Positions 6,454 to 7,800 of a DNA stretch of 7,800 bases are shown here, in pieces. Below the pieces are notes generated by a model. That model ran no database searches. It was not told the origin of the DNA and saw only the letters and a list, made by a program, of their open reading frames with translations. Positions within the stretch are counted from its first letter, which is position 1. Every line of letters begins with the position of its first letter. The DNA is from an uncultured Selenomonadales bacterium (GTDB taxonomy: Bacteria > Bacillota > Negativicutes > Selenomonadales > Selenomonadaceae): NCBI GenBank assembly GCA_946547205.1, contig CAMNPA010000049.1, forward strand, positions 1 to 7,800, written 5' to 3'. A program made the position numbers and the translations under genes.

Positions 6454-7644
6454 TTAATGCTGTCCCAAATAGTGATTGACGAATTGTTGAGCGGTGCGCC
6501 CGTTGCGTCCCGAATGCGACATTTCCCAACGCAAACCTTCAAGCCGCAAAGTTTCCGCGTCAAGTTTCACGCCGCGACGTTTCAACATGCTCCGAATTAT
6601 TTCCAGATATTCAGCCTGCGTCGGCGCGTAATAATGAATTATCAGCCCGAATCTGTCCGAAAGAGAAATTGTCTCGTTGGTGCTGTCGTCGCGGTAAATT
6701 TCTTCCTGGTCGTCGTGACGGTCTCGCCACGTTTCGCGAATCAGATGCCGCCGATTGCTCGTTGCGTAAATCAAAACGTTTTCGGGGCGTGATTCAACGC
6801 CGCCTTCAATCGCCGATTTCAAATGTTTAAATTCCGCTTCCGACTCTTCAAACGACAGGTCATCGATAAAAATTATAAATCGCTTGCTCATGAATTGGCG
6901 CAACGTCTCCATTAAATCGGGCAAGCTTTTTAATTGCGGCTTGGTGATTTGAACGAGTCTCAAACCTTGCGCGTAGTATTCATTGACGAGAGACTTGACG
7001 CCGGAAGATTTGCCGGTGCCGCGTGCTCCGACGAGTAAAACGTTGTTCGCGGGCTTGCCGTGGACAAAAGCCGTCGTGTTGCCCGTCAAAAGTTCTTTCT
7101 GGTGCGCGTAGCCGATTAAATCATCAAGGCGAATCGTTTCAAAGTGACGAATGCCGACGATTTGTTTAGTCTCCGAATCCCAGCGGAATGCTCGATAAGT
7201 CGCGATGTCGCCGTAGCCGAATTTTTTCCAATGCCTGATGAAAACTTTGGCAATCAACTTCGGATCGCTGTGTTTGGATAATTTCTTAATCAATTCGCGG
7301 AAAGATTCGCTTGTGTTCGCGACGGTCGGTTTGTATTTGTTGACGAGTTCCAAATTGTTCTTGACTTCGCCGCGCAGAATCGGTAGCAAAATTTCCACGT
7401 CGTGAATGAAAATTTCGCGCAAGTCATCGCCGATAATTCCGCCGTTAAGTTCAAGCGTCGTCGAAATTAAATTCGGTTCGTGCGCCAAAAGATAAATCAG
7501 ATACGCGCGATAAAGGTTGCCTTTCAAGCCGAGACGTTCCGCGCGTTCGATAAGTTTTGCGGCAGTTTCAAAGTTGTCAGCCGCGCCCGTGAAAATTTCT
7601 TCGCCCAAAATGTTGCGGCAAACGATTAATCCTTGCAAATTCAT
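6454..7644 (-). CDS. DUF815-type AAA ATPase (ATP-binding protein)
   Basis: A 396-residue, soluble protein. The N-terminal ~175 residues are a charged, largely helical region without a motif I recognise. The AAA core follows: Walker A GARGTGKSS (206-214), Walker B FIIFIDDLSFEE (256-267), sensor-1 YATSN (293-297) and SDRFGL (329-334) with a plausible arginine finger at R331. A C-terminal SGRNGRTAQQF (378-388) could supply sensor-2 arginines. This arrangement, including HLIRE after sensor 1, matches the DUF815 family of uncharacterised bacterial AAA proteins. Biological role is unknown. AAAGGA (complement of 7654-7659) lies nine bases before the ATG. The ATG overlaps by ATGA the stop of the remnant described at 7641-7745. 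The MFS gene follows 17 bases later. Confidence 0.88.
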   Translation of the reverse strand: MNLQGLIVCRNILGEEIFTGAADNFETAAKLIERAERLGLKGNLYRAYLIYLLAHEPNLISTTLELNGGIIGDDLREIFIHDVEILLPILRGEVKNNLELVNKYKPTVANTSESFRELIKKLSKHSDPKLIAKVFIRHWKKFGYGDIATYRAFRWDSETKQIVGIRHFETIRLDDLIGYAHQKELLTGNTTAFVHGKPANNVLLVGARGTGKSSGVKSLVNEYYAQGLRLVQITKPQLKSLPDLMETLRQFMSKRFIIFIDDLSFEESEAEFKHLKSAIEGGVESRPENVLIYATSNRRHLIRETWRDRHDDQEEIYRDDSTNETISLSDRFGLIIHYYAPTQAEYLEIIRSMLKRRGVKLDAETLRLEGLRWEMSHSGRNGRTAQQFVNHYLGQH

Positions 7645-7653
7645 AAATCAACA

Positions 7654-7659
7654 TCCTTT
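7654..7659 (-). promoter_or_regulatory. Ribosome binding site for the DUF815 gene
   Basis: The complement reads AAAGGA, nine bases before the ATG at 7644. It lies just outside the repeat copy at 7661-7715, so the duplication left the downstream gene's initiation region unchanged. Confidence 0.65.
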
Positions 7660-7660
7660 C

Positions 7661-7715
7661 TCAACGTGAAGTCGTCCAAAATTTTTCCGTCGACAGTTCG
7701 CGCCGTCAAATGCAA
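7661..7715 (-). repeat. Tandem repeat, DUF815-proximal copy
   Basis: These 55 bases are identical to 7746-7800 (period 85). The unit probably extends further but the window ends inside the other copy. It encodes LHLTARTVDGKILDDFTL on the minus strand. Confidence 0.95.
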
Positions 7716-7719
7716 TTCA

Positions 7720-7800
7720 TCAGCCGAAACGTTCAGCACGATTTTTCAACGTGAAGTCGTCCAAAATTTTTCCGTCGACAGTTCGCGCCGTCAAATGCAA
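7720..7800 (-). CDS. C-terminal end of a gene entering from beyond the window (partial), possibly a phosphoesterase
   Basis: The minus-strand frame from the window edge encodes LHLTARTVDGKILDDFTL, then KNRAERFG and a TGA at 7722-7720. If the upstream gene reads in this frame, which gives the sensible protein, its last native residues (RKDVDL) have been replaced by KNRAERFG through the duplication. A short beta-strand tail of the form L.LTA...DG.ILD.FTL is seen at the end of purple-acid-phosphatase-like metallophosphoesterases. That is weak evidence, and the family call is tentative. Confidence 0.5.
   Translation of the reverse strand: MHLTARTVDGKILDDFTLKNRAERFG
7746..7800 (-). repeat. Tandem repeat, distal copy, cut by the window edge
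   Basis: Perfect 55-base match to 7661-7715. An 85-base period is not a multiple of three, so the two copies lie in different frames on the minus strand. Confidence 0.95.

Larger units (their letters stand above)
7641..7745 (-). pseudogene. Displaced old 3' end of the upstream minus-strand gene
   Basis: Read on the minus strand, this open stretch encodes KIVLNVSADE, then LHLTARTVDGKILDDFTL, then RKDVDL and a TGA that overlaps the DUF815 ATG. In this frame a TGA at 7746-7748 cuts it off from the copy upstream, so the segment can no longer be the end of the real gene. The ATGA overlap and sensible reading suggest that it is the ancestral C-terminus stranded by an 85-base duplication. A GTG at 7739-7737 could start a 32-residue peptide, but nothing supports its expression. 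Confidence 0.65.

Noticed and set aside
7661..7800. CRISPR-like direct repeats with a 30-base spacer
   Set aside because: Only two copies are visible, the repeat is 55 bases or longer and protein coding, and both repeat and spacer read as one continuous coding segment; no cas genes.

Overview
The window is densely coding bacterial chromosome of moderate GC with many short A/T runs. Genes abut or overlap by a few bases, and I see no tRNA, rRNA, CRISPR array, transposase or phage gene. The mix is an rluB-type pseudouridine synthase followed by a BaiN/HI0933-family flavoprotein, a heptose-kinase-like PfkB protein, a Wzm/TagG-type polysaccharide-export permease and a DUF815 ATPase. This suggests a Gram-negative-walled member of the Firmicutes (Negativicutes, Selenomonas-like). 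That placement is an inference from gene content, not a database match.

Plus strand, 1-5215: a co-directional, probably operonic run. It holds the tail of an unidentified gene (1-60), a membrane-anchored metallophosphoesterase (63-1232), an rluB-like gene with a GTG start (1234-1935), a 200-bp scar carrying a second copy of the rluB 3' end (about 1932-2133), a BaiN-like flavoprotein (2134-3393), an ABC-2 permease (3390-4202) and a PfkB/HldE-like kinase (4232-5215). Apart from the scar, the gaps and overlaps run from a 4-base overlap to about 29 bases, so translational coupling is likely.

Minus strand, 7800-5219: a second co-directional run converges on the first with only 3 bases between the stop codons. 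In transcription order it holds the 3' end of a gene entering from beyond the window, an 85-bp-period tandem duplication of that gene's end, a DUF815-type AAA ATPase (7644-6454) and a Bcr/CflA-type MFS efflux transporter (6436-5219).

The two most interesting points are these. (1) Two separate duplications of a gene's 3' end sit exactly at gene junctions (rluB/baiN and unknown/DUF815). In each, the upstream protein keeps its main domain but gets a new C-terminal tip, while the extra copy carries the old junction next to the downstream gene. (2) The HldE-like kinase keeps the family scaffold but differs at several motifs that are near invariant in active PfkB kinases (GAGD to GAAD, NxxE to NxxK, DPKG to MPYG, GGAAN to LGAAAN). 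It may be a pseudoenzyme or have an altered reaction. No clear new defence or mobile system was found.
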